A stretch of DNA of 64,000 nt from an uncultured Ferrovibrio sp. (GCF_937960835.1 NZ_CALGPC010000016.1:62001-126000); one strand, 5' to 3'; shown: positions 50,778-59,677, numbered from the stretch's first letter. Made by a program: numbers and translations. The notes: generated from the letters alone by a model not told the origin.

Positions 50778-50806
50778 GGTTTTTTTCCTTTCTGATCCCT
50801 GCCTCT

Positions 50807-50835
50807 ATTGTGATCACAATCGGAGTACATTTCAA
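50807..50835 (-). promoter_or_regulatory. Toxin-antitoxin promoter with overlapping palindrome
   Basis: On the minus strand, TTGAAA (50830-50835) and CACAAT (50807-50812) have 17-base spacing. ATTGTGATCACAAT (50807-50820) is a perfect 14-bp palindrome covering the -10. This is the classic place for autorepression by the antitoxin-toxin complex. Confidence 0.7.
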
Positions 50836-51302
50836 GAGGTGTTGACTGGTGATGCTGCAGCCCATCACGGCCCGGCACGGTAGCCGTTCTGGTGGCCGTA
50901 CCAGCCATGGTAAATTCAACTAGTACTTCCCGGTCACCGGTCACGGCGATTGCTCCGCGCCCGTGGTAATCCTGATGACATCTCGCGTAGTTCCTTTGCT
51001 TTTACCATCAATGGAGATACTTACGGTGCGCGGGTCAGGTATGATGAAGGGCGACAGAGGCCTGATCGTCGGGTACGTTGAAGGCTTGCTGCACGGGACC
51101 GTTGGCGGTCGTCGAGCGTCACTTGTGCTGTGTATTGAGACCGCTGAGGCAGTTCTCGTGACGTCGACTTCTCGAACCGCCGGTGCAGACCCCGATACCG
51201 GTTGGTGTGGCAGGAGACAGCCTAGGGGCTGCTCCTATGTTGGTCCGCGTGCTATGCCATTCGCCGGTTTCTTTGCTGTGTCCGCACTGTCTGGTCTAGA
51301 TT
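50836..51302. other. Gap without a recognisable gene between the toxin-antitoxin pair and the nucleoside-gate gene
   Basis: I find no gene that looks real. A plus-strand frame from 50963 has no family resemblance and its second half is antisense to the gene at 51303. Small inverted repeats occur (TACCA-N4-TGGTA at 50899-50912, CCGGT-C-ACCGG at 50930-50940). The sequence may be the scar of former mobile or lost genes. Confidence 0.5.
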
Positions 51303-52244
51303 CTAAACGGCCAGCCAGCGTGTCAGCTGCGGTGCGGCAGTCATTGCAGCCGCAATCAATCGCACCAGAACCAGGGTCAGCAGCACGCGGCCGGCCAGCA
51401 CCACCCAGATATCGGCACCTATGGCCAGCATCAGGCCGGTATCCTCCAGCAGCGAATGGCTGAGTGAAATCCAGCACAGCGCCAGCACGCGCGCATCGGG
51501 CGCGAAATTCTTCTCACGGGTCTCCTTCATGATCAGGCCGCCGCCATAGGTCAGGCCCAGCAGCACGCCCACGGTCGTCACCGGCGCCATCTCGCCACTT
51601 AAACCCGATACCCGCAGCACCGGCTGCAGGCCCTGCGTCAGCCGCTTGGTGATGCCGGTGCGCTCGAAGACATCCAGCAGCAGGATGAGCACGACGATGA
51701 TGCCGAAGGTCGCCACCAGCGAAATGCCAGATGCCGTCAGCCAGTCCAGCCAGCCGTCGCCGGCCGGGGCCATGCTGCGCAGCAATCCGGTCTCGGCGGG
51801 CTGCGTCAGCCATCCTGTGGCCTTGCTGATCGCGGAGATGGCGGCGGCGTATACGATCGCGGTAGCGAAGCGCAATACGGCGGTCGCCCAGAAGCTGGCG
51901 CCGGCCTTGCGCACGATGGCCTGCTCTACCGGCAGGGCATGGGCGAACAGCATCATGGCGCAAAGAATGCTGACCTGGGCGACGCTAAGCGGCAGATCGG
52001 CCAGAAGCGGCAGCGCGCCCAGTCCGCCATAGATGCCGACTGTCAAAGTGGCGAGCCAGACGAAGCCGGCTTCCGGCGGCAGGCCCACCAGCTCCATCAC
52101 CGGTGCCAATGTCGGCGCCAGGGCCTCGATCAGGCCCAGTTCCTCGGCGATGCGCACGGCGATCATCACCGGAACCATGATCTTCAAAAGCTGCCAGAAG
52201 ACGCGGAGACTGGTAGCGAGGCGAGACTGCAGATAAGCGGTCAT
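51303..52244 (-). CDS. Nucleoside recognition (gate) domain membrane protein
   Basis: This polytopic protein of 313 residues starts at the ATG at 52244 (MTAYLQSRLATSLRVFW). Upstream in-frame ATGs at 52346 and 52325 would add up to 34 polar residues, and no start has a strong ribosome site. It has about eight membrane segments and two gate-like repeats (VPVMIAVRIAEELGLIEAL and LLDVFERTGITKRLTQGL), as in spore maturation SpmA/B-like and nucleoside-gate proteins. LLGLTYGGGLIMKE is a family motif. It is probably a transporter; the substrate is unknown. Confidence 0.82.
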   Translation of the reverse strand: MTAYLQSRLATSLRVFWQLLKIMVPVMIAVRIAEELGLIEALAPTLAPVMELVGLPPEAGFVWLATLTVGIYGGLGALPLLADLPLSVAQVSILCAMMLFAHALPVEQAIVRKAGASFWATAVLRFATAIVYAAAISAISKATGWLTQPAETGLLRSMAPAGDGWLDWLTASGISLVATFGIIVVLILLLDVFERTGITKRLTQGLQPVLRVSGLSGEMAPVTTVGVLLGLTYGGGLIMKETREKNFAPDARVLALCWISLSHSLLEDTGLMLAIGADIWVVLAGRVLLTLVLVRLIAAAMTAAPQLTRWLAV

Positions 52245-52653
52245 TTGTTTTATCTGGGCTTGTTTGGTCTTGTTGTCTGGCTGCTTGACGGACGCCCGCG
52301 CGAGGAAGGCGCTTATGCCTATCATGAAGGAGGCTCTGCGCGCCACGGCCCGGCCTGCTCAGGCGGCCTGCTCGGGAGGGCTGGGTTTTCGTCATCGCCG
52401 GCTTGATCCTGAAGCGCGCGTTTCCACGCATTTCCATATGCGGCAAAGGCGCAATGTTGGCCCTGAGGGTGCTTCGTTCGGCCTGATGAATGTGTCCAGG
52501 CTGGAACGAGCCGCACCGGTCGTCGCTGGTTTCGCGCGGGCATCGAATGGAGCCAAACAGGCTCGAATGGTACGAAAACGGGGCTCGAAAGGCCCGGATT
52601 TGATAGCAGTGATATCACTGCCATCGTTCCACAACGATGATGCGAAATGGCCT
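52245..52653. other. Gap of about 400 bp before the nucleoside-gate gene
   Basis: No real gene is seen. Frames on either strand (for example 52322-52624, minus) look like noise. The gap includes a perfect palindrome at 52606-52621 and, near 52390, a TTTTCGTCATCGCCGGC stretch of the kind seen in intergenic repeats of alphaproteobacteria, which I cannot verify here. Confidence 0.5.
52606..52621. repeat. Perfect 16-bp palindrome after the aminotransferase
   Basis: GCAGTGATATCACTGC is a perfect inverted repeat 33 bases past the aminotransferase stop (minus strand). It may be an operator for the downstream gene; there is no T tract for a terminator. Confidence 0.55.
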
Positions 52654-53808
52654 CTAGCCGCGCTTCACGAAGTCGGCGATCCGCTCCACCGCGCCATCCA
52701 GCTTGTCGTTGGTCTTGGCAAAGCAGAAGCGTACCACGCTTTTTACATGGTCCTGCGCATAGAAGGCGCTGACCGGTATTGCTGCCACCTTCGCCTCCTC
52801 CACCATGCGCAGGCAGAAGGCCGCGTCGTCGATGTCGTTGGAAACGTTCGACAGATCGATATTGAGGAAGTAGGTCGCCTGGCTCGGCAGCACCGTCAGG
52901 CCGGCCTTGGACAGGCCAGCAGCAAAGCGGTCGCGCGATGCCTGCAGGCTTTCACGCATATTGAGGAAGTAGCTGTCGTCCTTGCCAAGGCCGTAGGCCA
53001 CGGCGGCCTGCAGATTCGGCGGTGTGGTGAAGGTGACGAACTGATGCGCCTTGGCCAAAACCTTCATGATCGGTGCCGCGGCACAGACAAGGCCGACCTT
53101 CCAGCCGGTGAGCGAAAAGATCTTGCCCGCCGAGCCGATCTTGATGCAGCGCTCGCGCAGGCCCGGGATCGCCATCAGCGGCACATGCTCCAGGCCGTCG
53201 AACAGCACATGCTCCCAGACCTCGTCGCAGATCGCGATGGCGTTGTACTTCTCCAGATACCGGCCCAGCAGCTCCAGGTCCTCGCGCGGAAACACCGAGG
53301 CCGTGGGATTGAGCGGATTGTTGAAGATCACCGCGCGGGTCTTGTTGGAAAAGGCGGCCTTCAAGGCGTCCTCGTCAATGCGCCAGTGCGGCGGCTTCAG
53401 CCCGACGAATTTTGCGATGCCGCCCGCGCGCTTCACCAGCGGCAGATAGGCGTCATACATCGGCTGGAACAGCACGACCTCGTCACCCGGCTCAATCACC
53501 GCCAGCAGACTGTCGGCCAGCGCTTCCGTCGCGCCGGAGGTGATCATCACCTCGGTCTCCCAGTTAAGCTCAAGATTGTGAAAGCGCTTGTAATGGGCAG
53601 CCACCGCCTGGCGCAGTTCCGGCAATCCCATCATCGGCGGATATTGATTCCAGCCCGAGATCACGGCTTCGGCGGCCTTGCGACGCACGTCTTCCGGGCC
53701 GGGATCGTCGGGGAAGCCCTGACCCAGGTTGATCGCCTGATGCTGGCCCGCCAGCCGCGACATGGTCTCAAAGATGGTGGTCGGCAGGTCGGCGAAGATG
53801 GGATTCAT
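52654..53808 (-). CDS. PLP-dependent aminotransferase, class I/II
   Basis: This 384-residue enzyme transfers amino groups between amino and keto acids. The fold type I landmarks are present: INLGQGFPDDPGP, SGATEALADSLLAV, FNNPLNPTASVF, ICDEVWEHV and the PLP lysine in GSAGKIFSLTGWKVG. It ends with the Arg in VVRFCFAK. The closest known kinds are methionine/kynurenine-type aminotransferases (YbdL-like). It stands alone on the minus strand. A long open frame on the other strand is only its shadow. Confidence 0.94.
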   Translation of the reverse strand: MNPIFADLPTTIFETMSRLAGQHQAINLGQGFPDDPGPEDVRRKAAEAVISGWNQYPPMMGLPELRQAVAAHYKRFHNLELNWETEVMITSGATEALADSLLAVIEPGDEVVLFQPMYDAYLPLVKRAGGIAKFVGLKPPHWRIDEDALKAAFSNKTRAVIFNNPLNPTASVFPREDLELLGRYLEKYNAIAICDEVWEHVLFDGLEHVPLMAIPGLRERCIKIGSAGKIFSLTGWKVGLVCAAAPIMKVLAKAHQFVTFTTPPNLQAAVAYGLGKDDSYFLNMRESLQASRDRFAAGLSKAGLTVLPSQATYFLNIDLSNVSNDIDDAAFCLRMVEEAKVAAIPVSAFYAQDHVKSVVRFCFAKTNDKLDGAVERIADFVKRG

Positions 53809-53877
53809 GGCAGCAGGCAGAGGTGAGGTTGCAACGCGAAACGCCGATGTATCACGCTCAGGCGGCGCTCAAAAGAC

Positions 53878-54681
53878 CTAGCGTCTGACCTGCCGGCGGC
53901 GCAGCAGGGCAATGATCAGCGCCACGGCGATGGAGCCGAGAATTCCCACGCCGAAAGCAGTGAAATCGCCGGTCTCACCAAAGGGGCCGAGCAGCGCCAG
54001 GCTGAGGAAAAAGGGCACGTGGCTTGCAAGACCGATCTGGGTTGCGCGCAGGGAGGCGCGGATGCCGGCTGCATCCAGACGCCGCGGCAGGAACCAGCAC
54101 ACGGTCAGCAAGGCCACCGGGAAGGACGTGAAGATTCCCGCAATCTGCGGCCCGACCTGCTCGGCCAGGATGCTGACGCCAATGACCAAGAGGCCGGCGG
54201 TTGCACCGCGCAGGATGATTTCGAAAAGCGGTGATCGGCCGCGCGCCGCTGGTGCCGTCAGCGGCACCAGGCGTCCGCTCCACCAAGCGGTGGCAGCGCA
54301 AAGCCCCAGCACGATCAGCGAGATCGTCAGGCTCGACGGCAGAAAGCGGATCACGGTTGCGGTGGCAAGCCAGGTTGCCACGGCGCAGGCCAGCGTTGCT
54401 GGCATCGGTACGCGCCGGATCATCGCGATGACGCAGACCAGGAACAGCAGCACGGCGCCCACCGTTGCCAGGCTGCCCAGCGCGGCTTCGCCGATGAAAG
54501 CCGGATCGTGATGCAGAACGAGAAAGACATAGGCCGGTGCGGTCACGATCGGCAAAGCCAGAACGATGCCGCCGATGAAAGGCGAGCTGCGCTCCATCAG
54601 CCAGATCACGCCAGCGACAAAAACAGCGGCAGCCAGTCCACGGGCGGGAATGGCTGCCCAGGCAAAATCAAACTCGGTCAT
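53878..54681 (-). CDS. Uncharacterised polytopic membrane protein
   Basis: This 267-residue protein has about eight hydrophobic segments, short loops with Arg residues, and no recognised catalytic motif. Visible stretches are PFIGGIVLALPIVTAPAY near the N-terminus and AGIFTSFPVALLTVCWF later, which share an xxPxPxx pattern and suggest two repeated halves. It overlaps the DHA2 efflux gene by ATGA, so the two are coupled. It could be a transporter helper or a small permease; I do not recognise a named function. Confidence 0.75.
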   Translation of the reverse strand: MTEFDFAWAAIPARGLAAAVFVAGVIWLMERSSPFIGGIVLALPIVTAPAYVFLVLHHDPAFIGEAALGSLATVGAVLLFLVCVIAMIRRVPMPATLACAVATWLATATVIRFLPSSLTISLIVLGLCAATAWWSGRLVPLTAPAARGRSPLFEIILRGATAGLLVIGVSILAEQVGPQIAGIFTSFPVALLTVCWFLPRRLDAAGIRASLRATQIGLASHVPFFLSLALLGPFGETGDFTAFGVGILGSIAVALIIALLRRRQVRR

Positions 54682-56120
54682 TCAGCGGGACGTCCAGCGT
54701 TCTCTGTAGGCGGGGTGCCTTGGCTCAGGCGATTGGTCGGTGCCACCAGGCGGTGGCCGCTGACTTCGGCCCCGGCATCGGCGGGCAGGCGTACGAAGAT
54801 GAAAGTCGACAGCGCAGCGGCGGTGCCGACGGTGAAGAAGGCCGGCATGAAATCTGCGGCCGTCATGGCATCAAGGCCGCCGCTCAGCGTAACCGTCGCA
54901 TGCAGCACCATCGCGCCGACGGCCACGCCGGCCGACAGCGACAATTGCTGCATCATCGAGGTGAAACTGGTGGCGCGGCTCATCCGCTCGGTGGCAATGT
55001 CGGAAATTGTCATCGTGTTGATGCTGGTGAATTGCAGTGAGCGGAAGAAGCCGCCGAACAGCAGCACGCCCAGGATCAGCGCATGCGGCCATTCCGGCCG
55101 GAACAGGCCGCAGACGGCGATGGCCAAACCGCTGAGCACGGCATTGCCGATCAGCACCTGGCGGAAGCCGAGCCAGCGCAGGATCGGTCCGGCCGCCATC
55201 TTCATGGTCAGTGCGCCGGCTGCCGATACGAAGGTCACCATGCCGGACTCGAAGGCCGTCATCCCGAAGCCGAGCTGGAACATCAGCGGCAGCAGGAAGG
55301 GAATGGCGCCAGTGCCGATGCGGAACAGGAAGCCGCCGGCGATCCCGGCGCGGAAGGTTGGCACCCGCAGCAGGCTCAGGTCGAGCAGGGGATGCGGATG
55401 GCGCTTCGCATGCCACAGATAAAGCCCAAGCCCGATGGCGCCAGCCAGCAGCAGGCCGGCGACAGCCGTATCGGGCAGCAGGTCGCGGCCGATGGTCTCG
55501 AAACCGAAAACCAGGCCCAGCAATCCGACCGCGGTCAGCAGGAAGCCGTGCCAGTCCAGCGGCGGCAGCTTCTCCTCGCGGATATTGGGAATGTAGAGCG
55601 TGACCAGCACGATCCCCAGCAGGCCGATGGGCAGGTTGATCCAGAAGATCCATCGCCAGGACAGATAGGTGGTGAGGAAGCCGCCGAGCGGTGGGCCGAT
55701 CACGGGGCCCACCAGGGCGGGGACCGTCAGCCAGGCGACGGCGCGCACCAGATCGGCTTTCGGCACCGAGCGCAGCATCACGAGGCGCCCAACCGGCACC
55801 ATCATCGCCCCGCCGATACCTTGCAGGACGCGGGCCGCCACCAGGGTCCAGAAGGAATCCGCCAGGCCGCAGAGCAGGGAGCCGATGGTGAAGACCGCAA
55901 TCGCGGCGCGGAACACGGTGCGGGCGCCGTAGCGGTCGGCGACCCAGCCGCTGACCGGGATGAAGACGGCAAGGCTAAACAAATAAGACGTGATCGCCAG
56001 ATTGAGCTTGAGCGGGCTTTCCCCCAGGGATTCGGCGATGCTGGGCAAGGCTGTGGCCAGAACGCTGCTGTCGAGGTTTTCCATGAACAGCGCGCAGGCG
56101 ACGATAAGGGGGATCAACAT
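54678..56120 (-). CDS. MFS drug efflux protein, DHA2 (EmrB/QacA) type
   Basis: This 480-residue protein has about fourteen membrane segments and the DHA2 motifs: MENLDSSVLATALPSIAESL at the start, GWVADRYGARTVF (motif A) and RVLQGIGGAMMVPVGRL (motif B), then PVIGPPLGGFL (motif C). It exports drugs or toxic compounds using the proton gradient. No membrane-fusion partner gene is adjacent, unlike EmrAB. It is coupled to the small membrane protein gene. Its start is divergent from the oxidase genes across a gap with tandem repeats. Confidence 0.93.
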   Translation of the reverse strand: MLIPLIVACALFMENLDSSVLATALPSIAESLGESPLKLNLAITSYLFSLAVFIPVSGWVADRYGARTVFRAAIAVFTIGSLLCGLADSFWTLVAARVLQGIGGAMMVPVGRLVMLRSVPKADLVRAVAWLTVPALVGPVIGPPLGGFLTTYLSWRWIFWINLPIGLLGIVLVTLYIPNIREEKLPPLDWHGFLLTAVGLLGLVFGFETIGRDLLPDTAVAGLLLAGAIGLGLYLWHAKRHPHPLLDLSLLRVPTFRAGIAGGFLFRIGTGAIPFLLPLMFQLGFGMTAFESGMVTFVSAAGALTMKMAAGPILRWLGFRQVLIGNAVLSGLAIAVCGLFRPEWPHALILGVLLFGGFFRSLQFTSINTMTISDIATERMSRATSFTSMMQQLSLSAGVAVGAMVLHATVTLSGGLDAMTAADFMPAFFTVGTAAALSTFIFVRLPADAGAEVSGHRLVAPTNRLSQGTPPTENAGRPAE

Positions 56121-56435
56121 CTGGTAGGCATCATGCGAAGCGGAACATCATAGAAAGATAACCGTTTCCAATCGTTGCGTTTTTAGCAAGGCAGCCATGA
56201 CATTCCCGCGGTCCCACGACATTCCGCGGTCCCATGACATTCCCGCGGTCGGGGGCTGCAGCAGCTTGCGCAGCGGAACATTTGCCGGTGCGCACAGGCT
56301 GACCAGCACAGTTGACCACAAGATTCGGCGGTTTCGTCTTTTCAGGACGATATATGGCGCTAGCTTCCAAGTGCCAGGTCTGCCCCGGCACACGAACCGG
56401 GCTTCTGGCTGGCGCCGCAGCGCAGAGGATAACCG
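56121..56435. other. Divergent gap between the efflux and oxidase genes
   Basis: About 315 bp without a gene. It holds three tandem copies of an 18-19 bp repeat (56195-56250) and otherwise nothing I recognise. No FNR/ANR-type TTGAT-N4-ATCAA site was found. A minus-strand 86-codon frame here has no family resemblance. Confidence 0.6.
56195..56250. repeat. Three tandem copies of CCATGACATTCCCGCGGTC
   Basis: Copies at 56195-56213, 56214-56231 (one base shorter, ATG changed to ACG) and 56232-56250. Each ends in CCGCGG-TC and contains a CCGCGG palindrome. Their place between two divergent genes suggests regulator binding or slippage-based expansion. Confidence 0.8.
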
Positions 56436-57872
56436 ATGCAAGCCCTGCTCGATCCCGTTTTCCTCGCCCGCCTCCAATTCGCCTTCACGGTGGCGTTCCA
56501 CATCGTGTTTCCCGCCTTCACCATTGGGCTGGCCAGCTATCTGGCGGTACTGGAAGGTTTGTGGCTGCTGACCAAGCGCGAGGTCTACATCCAGGTCTTC
56601 CGCTTCTGGCTCAAGCCTTTTGCCGTGGTTTTCGGCATGGGCGTCGTCTCCGGCATTGTCATGAGCTACCAGTTCGGCACCAACTGGAGCGCCTTTTCCG
56701 ACAAGGCCGGACCGATCATCGGTCCGCTGATGGGCTATGAGGTGCTGTCGGCCTTCTTCCTGGAGGCCGGCTTCCTGGGCGTGATGCTGTTCGGCATGAA
56801 CCGTGTCGGCAAGGGGCTGCATTTCGCCGCCACGGTGATGGTGGCACTGGGCACGTTTCTTTCGGCCTTCTGGATTCTTTCCGCCAACAGCTGGATGCAG
56901 ACGCCGGCCGGTTACGACATCGCGCCAAATGGCCAATATGTCCCGATCGACTGGTGGGCGGTGATCTTCAACCCGTCTTTTCCCTATCGCCTGGTGCATA
57001 TGGTGCTGGCCGCCTATCTCACCACCGCGCTCGTGGTCGGTGCGGCGGGGGGCTGGCATCTGCTGAAGGATCAGGGCAATGCAGGTGCACGGGTGATGTT
57101 CTCGATGGCGATGTGGATGGCGACCATCGTCGCGCCGGTGCAGATCGTTGCCGGCGATCTGCATGGCCTCAACACGCTGGAGCATCAGCCCGCCAAGATC
57201 GCCGCGATGGAGGGGCATTATGAAACCCAGCGCGGCGCGCCGCTCTATCTGTTCGGCTGGCCCGATGATGAAGCGGAGGAAACGAAATTTGCCATCGCCG
57301 TGCCGAAACTCGGCAGCCTGATCCTGACCCATGATTGGGAGGGCGAGGTCAAAGGCCTGAAGGAATGGCCGCGCGAGGAGCGGCCGCCCTCAACTTTGGT
57401 CTTCTGGAGCTTCCGCGTCATGGTGGGCCTGGGCTTTCTGATGGCGCTGCTGGGCTTGCTCAGCCTGATCTGGCGGTTTACCGGCGGCCTCTACACCACG
57501 CGCTGGCTGCATTGCGCCGCCATTGCCATGGGACCGGCGGGATTTGTCGCCGTGATCGCCGGCTGGATCACCACCGAGGTCGGCCGTCAGCCTTATACGA
57601 TATACGGATTGCTGCGCACCGTGGATTCCGTCTCTCCGATCGGACTGCCCGGTGTGGCGACATCGCTGATCGCCTTCATCGTCGTCTATTTCATCGTCTT
57701 CGGCGCCGGCATCTTCTACCTGTTCCGCCTGCTGCAAAAAACGCCGGGCGGGGAGGAGCCGGCCGAGCGGAAAGTGCCAATCCGTGCCGCCGGAATCACG
57801 CCGGCGGCCGGTCTAATGTTTGAGCGCGATGACAGATTGCCTGGCAGCGAACCGGCCGGGGCGGAGAGGTGA
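56436..57872 (+). CDS. cydA: Cytochrome bd-type (CIO-like) quinol oxidase subunit I
   Basis: This 478-residue subunit I of a cytochrome bd-type oxidase takes electrons from quinol to reduce oxygen in the inner membrane. It has about nine membrane segments. The haem and quinol region is visible: FHIVFPAFTIGLASYL near the start (His22), PYRLVHMVLAAYLT with the second His, and GWITTEVGRQPYTIYG. The short Q-loop and the presence of a DUF2474 gene point to the cyanide-insensitive (CioA) branch rather than E. coli CydA. It is first in an operon of three. Confidence 0.94.
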   Translation: MQALLDPVFLARLQFAFTVAFHIVFPAFTIGLASYLAVLEGLWLLTKREVYIQVFRFWLKPFAVVFGMGVVSGIVMSYQFGTNWSAFSDKAGPIIGPLMGYEVLSAFFLEAGFLGVMLFGMNRVGKGLHFAATVMVALGTFLSAFWILSANSWMQTPAGYDIAPNGQYVPIDWWAVIFNPSFPYRLVHMVLAAYLTTALVVGAAGGWHLLKDQGNAGARVMFSMAMWMATIVAPVQIVAGDLHGLNTLEHQPAKIAAMEGHYETQRGAPLYLFGWPDDEAEETKFAIAVPKLGSLILTHDWEGEVKGLKEWPREERPPSTLVFWSFRVMVGLGFLMALLGLLSLIWRFTGGLYTTRWLHCAAIAMGPAGFVAVIAGWITTEVGRQPYTIYGLLRTVDSVSPIGLPGVATSLIAFIVVYFIVFGAGIFYLFRLLQKTPGGEEPAERKVPIRAAGITPAAGLMFERDDRLPGSEPAGAER

Positions 57873-57876
57873 CATC

Positions 57877-58884
57877 ATGACACTCGATCTTCCGCTGATC
57901 TGGGCCGCCCTCATCGCCTTTGCCGTGCTGGCCTACGTCATCATGGATGGGTTCGATCTCGGCATCGGCATCCTGTTTCCGCTGTTCAAGCGGGAGAAGG
58001 AGCGCGATGTGGCGATGAATTCCGTCGCGCCCGTCTGGGATGGCAATGAAACCTGGCTGGTGCTGGGTGGCGGCGGCCTGCTGGCTGCGTTTCCGCTGGC
58101 TTATTCAATCATTCTGCCGGCGCTCTATGCGCCGCTGATCGCGATGCTGCTGGGCCTGATCTTCCGTGGGGTTGCTTTCGAATTCCGCTGGCGGACGGCG
58201 CGCTGGAAGCGCGTCTGGGATTTCAGCTTCTTTGGCGGATCGCTGCTGGCAGCCCTCATGCAGGGCGTCACCCTTGGCGGTCTCATCCAGGGCATCACCA
58301 TCGTCGATCGCGCCTATGCCGGCGGCTGGTGGGATTGGCTGACGCCGTTCAGCCTGCTGACTGGCGTGGCCTTGGTGATAGGCTATGCCTTGCTCGGTTC
58401 GACCTGGCTGATCATGAAGACCGGCGGCGAGATCCAGGACCGCTGCTACCAGCTTGCGCTTCGTCTCGGCATCCTGCTCGTCATCATGATCGGCGCCGTC
58501 AGCCTGTGGACGCCGTTTCTCGGCGAGAAATTCCTGATCCGCTGGTTCAGCTGGCCGAATATCGCGCTGACCGCGCCGATGCCCTTGCTGGTGCTGGCGG
58601 CGGCTTACGGATTGTGGCGCGGGCTGCAGCGCCGCAAGCCCGAACCGCTGCCTTTCTTCTCGGCGCTTGCGCTGTTCGTTCTGTCTTATATCGGCCTGGG
58701 GATCAGCTTCTGGCCGCTGATGGTGCCGCCTTCGATCACCATCTGGGATGCGGCTGCGCCCGATGCCAGTCTGGGTTTCCTGCTGATCGGCGCCGTGATC
58801 CTGATGCCGATCATCCTGGCCTACACGGCCTATGCCTACTGGGTTTTCCGCGGCAAGGTGGAAGAACATGCCGGCTACCACTGA
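57877..58884 (+). CDS. cydB: Cytochrome bd-type quinol oxidase subunit II
   Basis: This 335-residue subunit II starts at the ATG at 57877, 4 bases after the subunit I stop; the frame start at 57820 lies inside subunit I. Landmarks are YVIMDGFDLGIG, NSVAPVWDGNETWLVLGGGGLLAAFP (quoted by its ends) and FEFRWRTARWKRVWD, all typical of CydB/CioB. It forms a heterodimer with subunit I. It overlaps the small DUF2474 gene by 17 bases. Confidence 0.95.
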   Translation: MTLDLPLIWAALIAFAVLAYVIMDGFDLGIGILFPLFKREKERDVAMNSVAPVWDGNETWLVLGGGGLLAAFPLAYSIILPALYAPLIAMLLGLIFRGVAFEFRWRTARWKRVWDFSFFGGSLLAALMQGVTLGGLIQGITIVDRAYAGGWWDWLTPFSLLTGVALVIGYALLGSTWLIMKTGGEIQDRCYQLALRLGILLVIMIGAVSLWTPFLGEKFLIRWFSWPNIALTAPMPLLVLAAAYGLWRGLQRRKPEPLPFFSALALFVLSYIGLGISFWPLMVPPSITIWDAAAPDASLGFLLIGAVILMPIILAYTAYAYWVFRGKVEEHAGYH

Positions 58885-59002
58885 TCAGCCCGAACAGCGG
58901 CCGCTATGGAGCCGGCTGCTCTGGTTCGTCACGCTATGGGCGGGCAGTGTCGCCGCCGTCGGTCTTGTGGGCCTGCTGATTCGCTTCGTCCTCAGGGGCT
59001 GA
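58868..59002 (+). CDS. DUF2474 small membrane subunit of the bd-type oxidase
   Basis: A 44-residue protein starts at the ATG at 58868, inside the end of the subunit II gene, and stops at 59000-59002. It has a polar start (PATTDQPEQRPLWSRLLW) and one membrane helix (WAGSVAAVGLVGLLIRFVL). Small proteins of the DUF2474 kind are known to follow cioAB and act like CydX in stabilising the oxidase. It overlaps the convergent pseudouridine synthase gene by 69 bases, an unusually long antisense overlap. Confidence 0.85.
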   Translation: MPATTDQPEQRPLWSRLLWFVTLWAGSVAAVGLVGLLIRFVLRG

Positions 59003-59677
59003 CCAACCGCAGGCCATCAATGCCGCCTGCATGGCAGCGGGCGGACGCGCAAGAACCGTGATCGGTTCCCGCTTCTGATACAGCGGAACGGTGATGCCGC
59101 GGCTATGCAGATGCAGCGGCACATCTTTCTCTCGCGCCGCATCACCATATTGCGCATCGCCCAGGATCGGGCAGCCCAGGCTGGCGAGATGAACGCGGAT
59201 CTGATGCGTGCGTCCGCTCCGCGGCCGGCATTCAATCCAGCTCAGGCCATTTGCCTGTCCCAGGACGCGGTAATCGGTGACGGAAGTCTGTCCGTCTTCG
59301 GCGATCACTATGCGCCAGCCGCCCGAGCGGGTACTCAGTTTTTTCAGCGGCGCATCGATGCGCCCCTCTGTCCGCGCCGGAACGCCGCGCGTCACCGCCC
59401 AATAGATCTTCTCGACCTTGCCTTCCTGGAACAACTTGCCCAGTTTGCGCAGCGCTTTCGGATGTCGGCCAAGCACCAGGCAGCCGGAAGTATCGCGGTC
59501 AAGACGATGCGCCAGAGCCGGCGGCTTGGGCAGGCCGAAGCGCAGATGACCGAAATAGCGTTCCAGATTATCGCCGCCGCCAGGCCCGGCATGAACAGCG
59601 AGGCCGGCCGGCTTGTCCAGCACCAGCATCAGCCCATCGCGATAGAGCAGGCGGGATTGCAATTCCTGTGGCGTCAT
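58934..59677 (-). CDS. RluA-family pseudouridine synthase
   Basis: This 247-residue enzyme converts uridine to pseudouridine in RNA. The catalytic Asp is in HRLDRDTSGCLVL (Asp60), with KPAGLAVHAGPGG before and RSGRTHQIRVHLA after. The S4 domain of longer RluC/D types is missing, which fits the short RluA-like group. The target (rRNA or tRNA) is unknown. Its last 23 codons overlap the DUF2474 gene on the other strand. Confidence 0.93.
   Translation of the reverse strand: MTPQELQSRLLYRDGLMLVLDKPAGLAVHAGPGGGDNLERYFGHLRFGLPKPPALAHRLDRDTSGCLVLGRHPKALRKLGKLFQEGKVEKIYWAVTRGVPARTEGRIDAPLKKLSTRSGGWRIVIAEDGQTSVTDYRVLGQANGLSWIECRPRSGRTHQIRVHLASLGCPILGDAQYGDAAREKDVPLHLHSRGITVPLYQKREPITVLARPPAAMQAALMACGWSAPEDEANQQAHKTDGGDTARP

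Noticed and set aside
50963..51463. 166-codon plus-strand frame
   Set aside because: Its second half is antisense to the nucleoside-gate gene and the first half resembles no family.
52264..53826. 520-codon plus-strand open frame
   Set aside because: It lies opposite the well-supported aminotransferase gene and its translation has no family features; it is a product of GC-rich codon bias.
56195..56250. CRISPR array
   Set aside because: The three copies are directly adjacent with no spacers and no cas genes are present.
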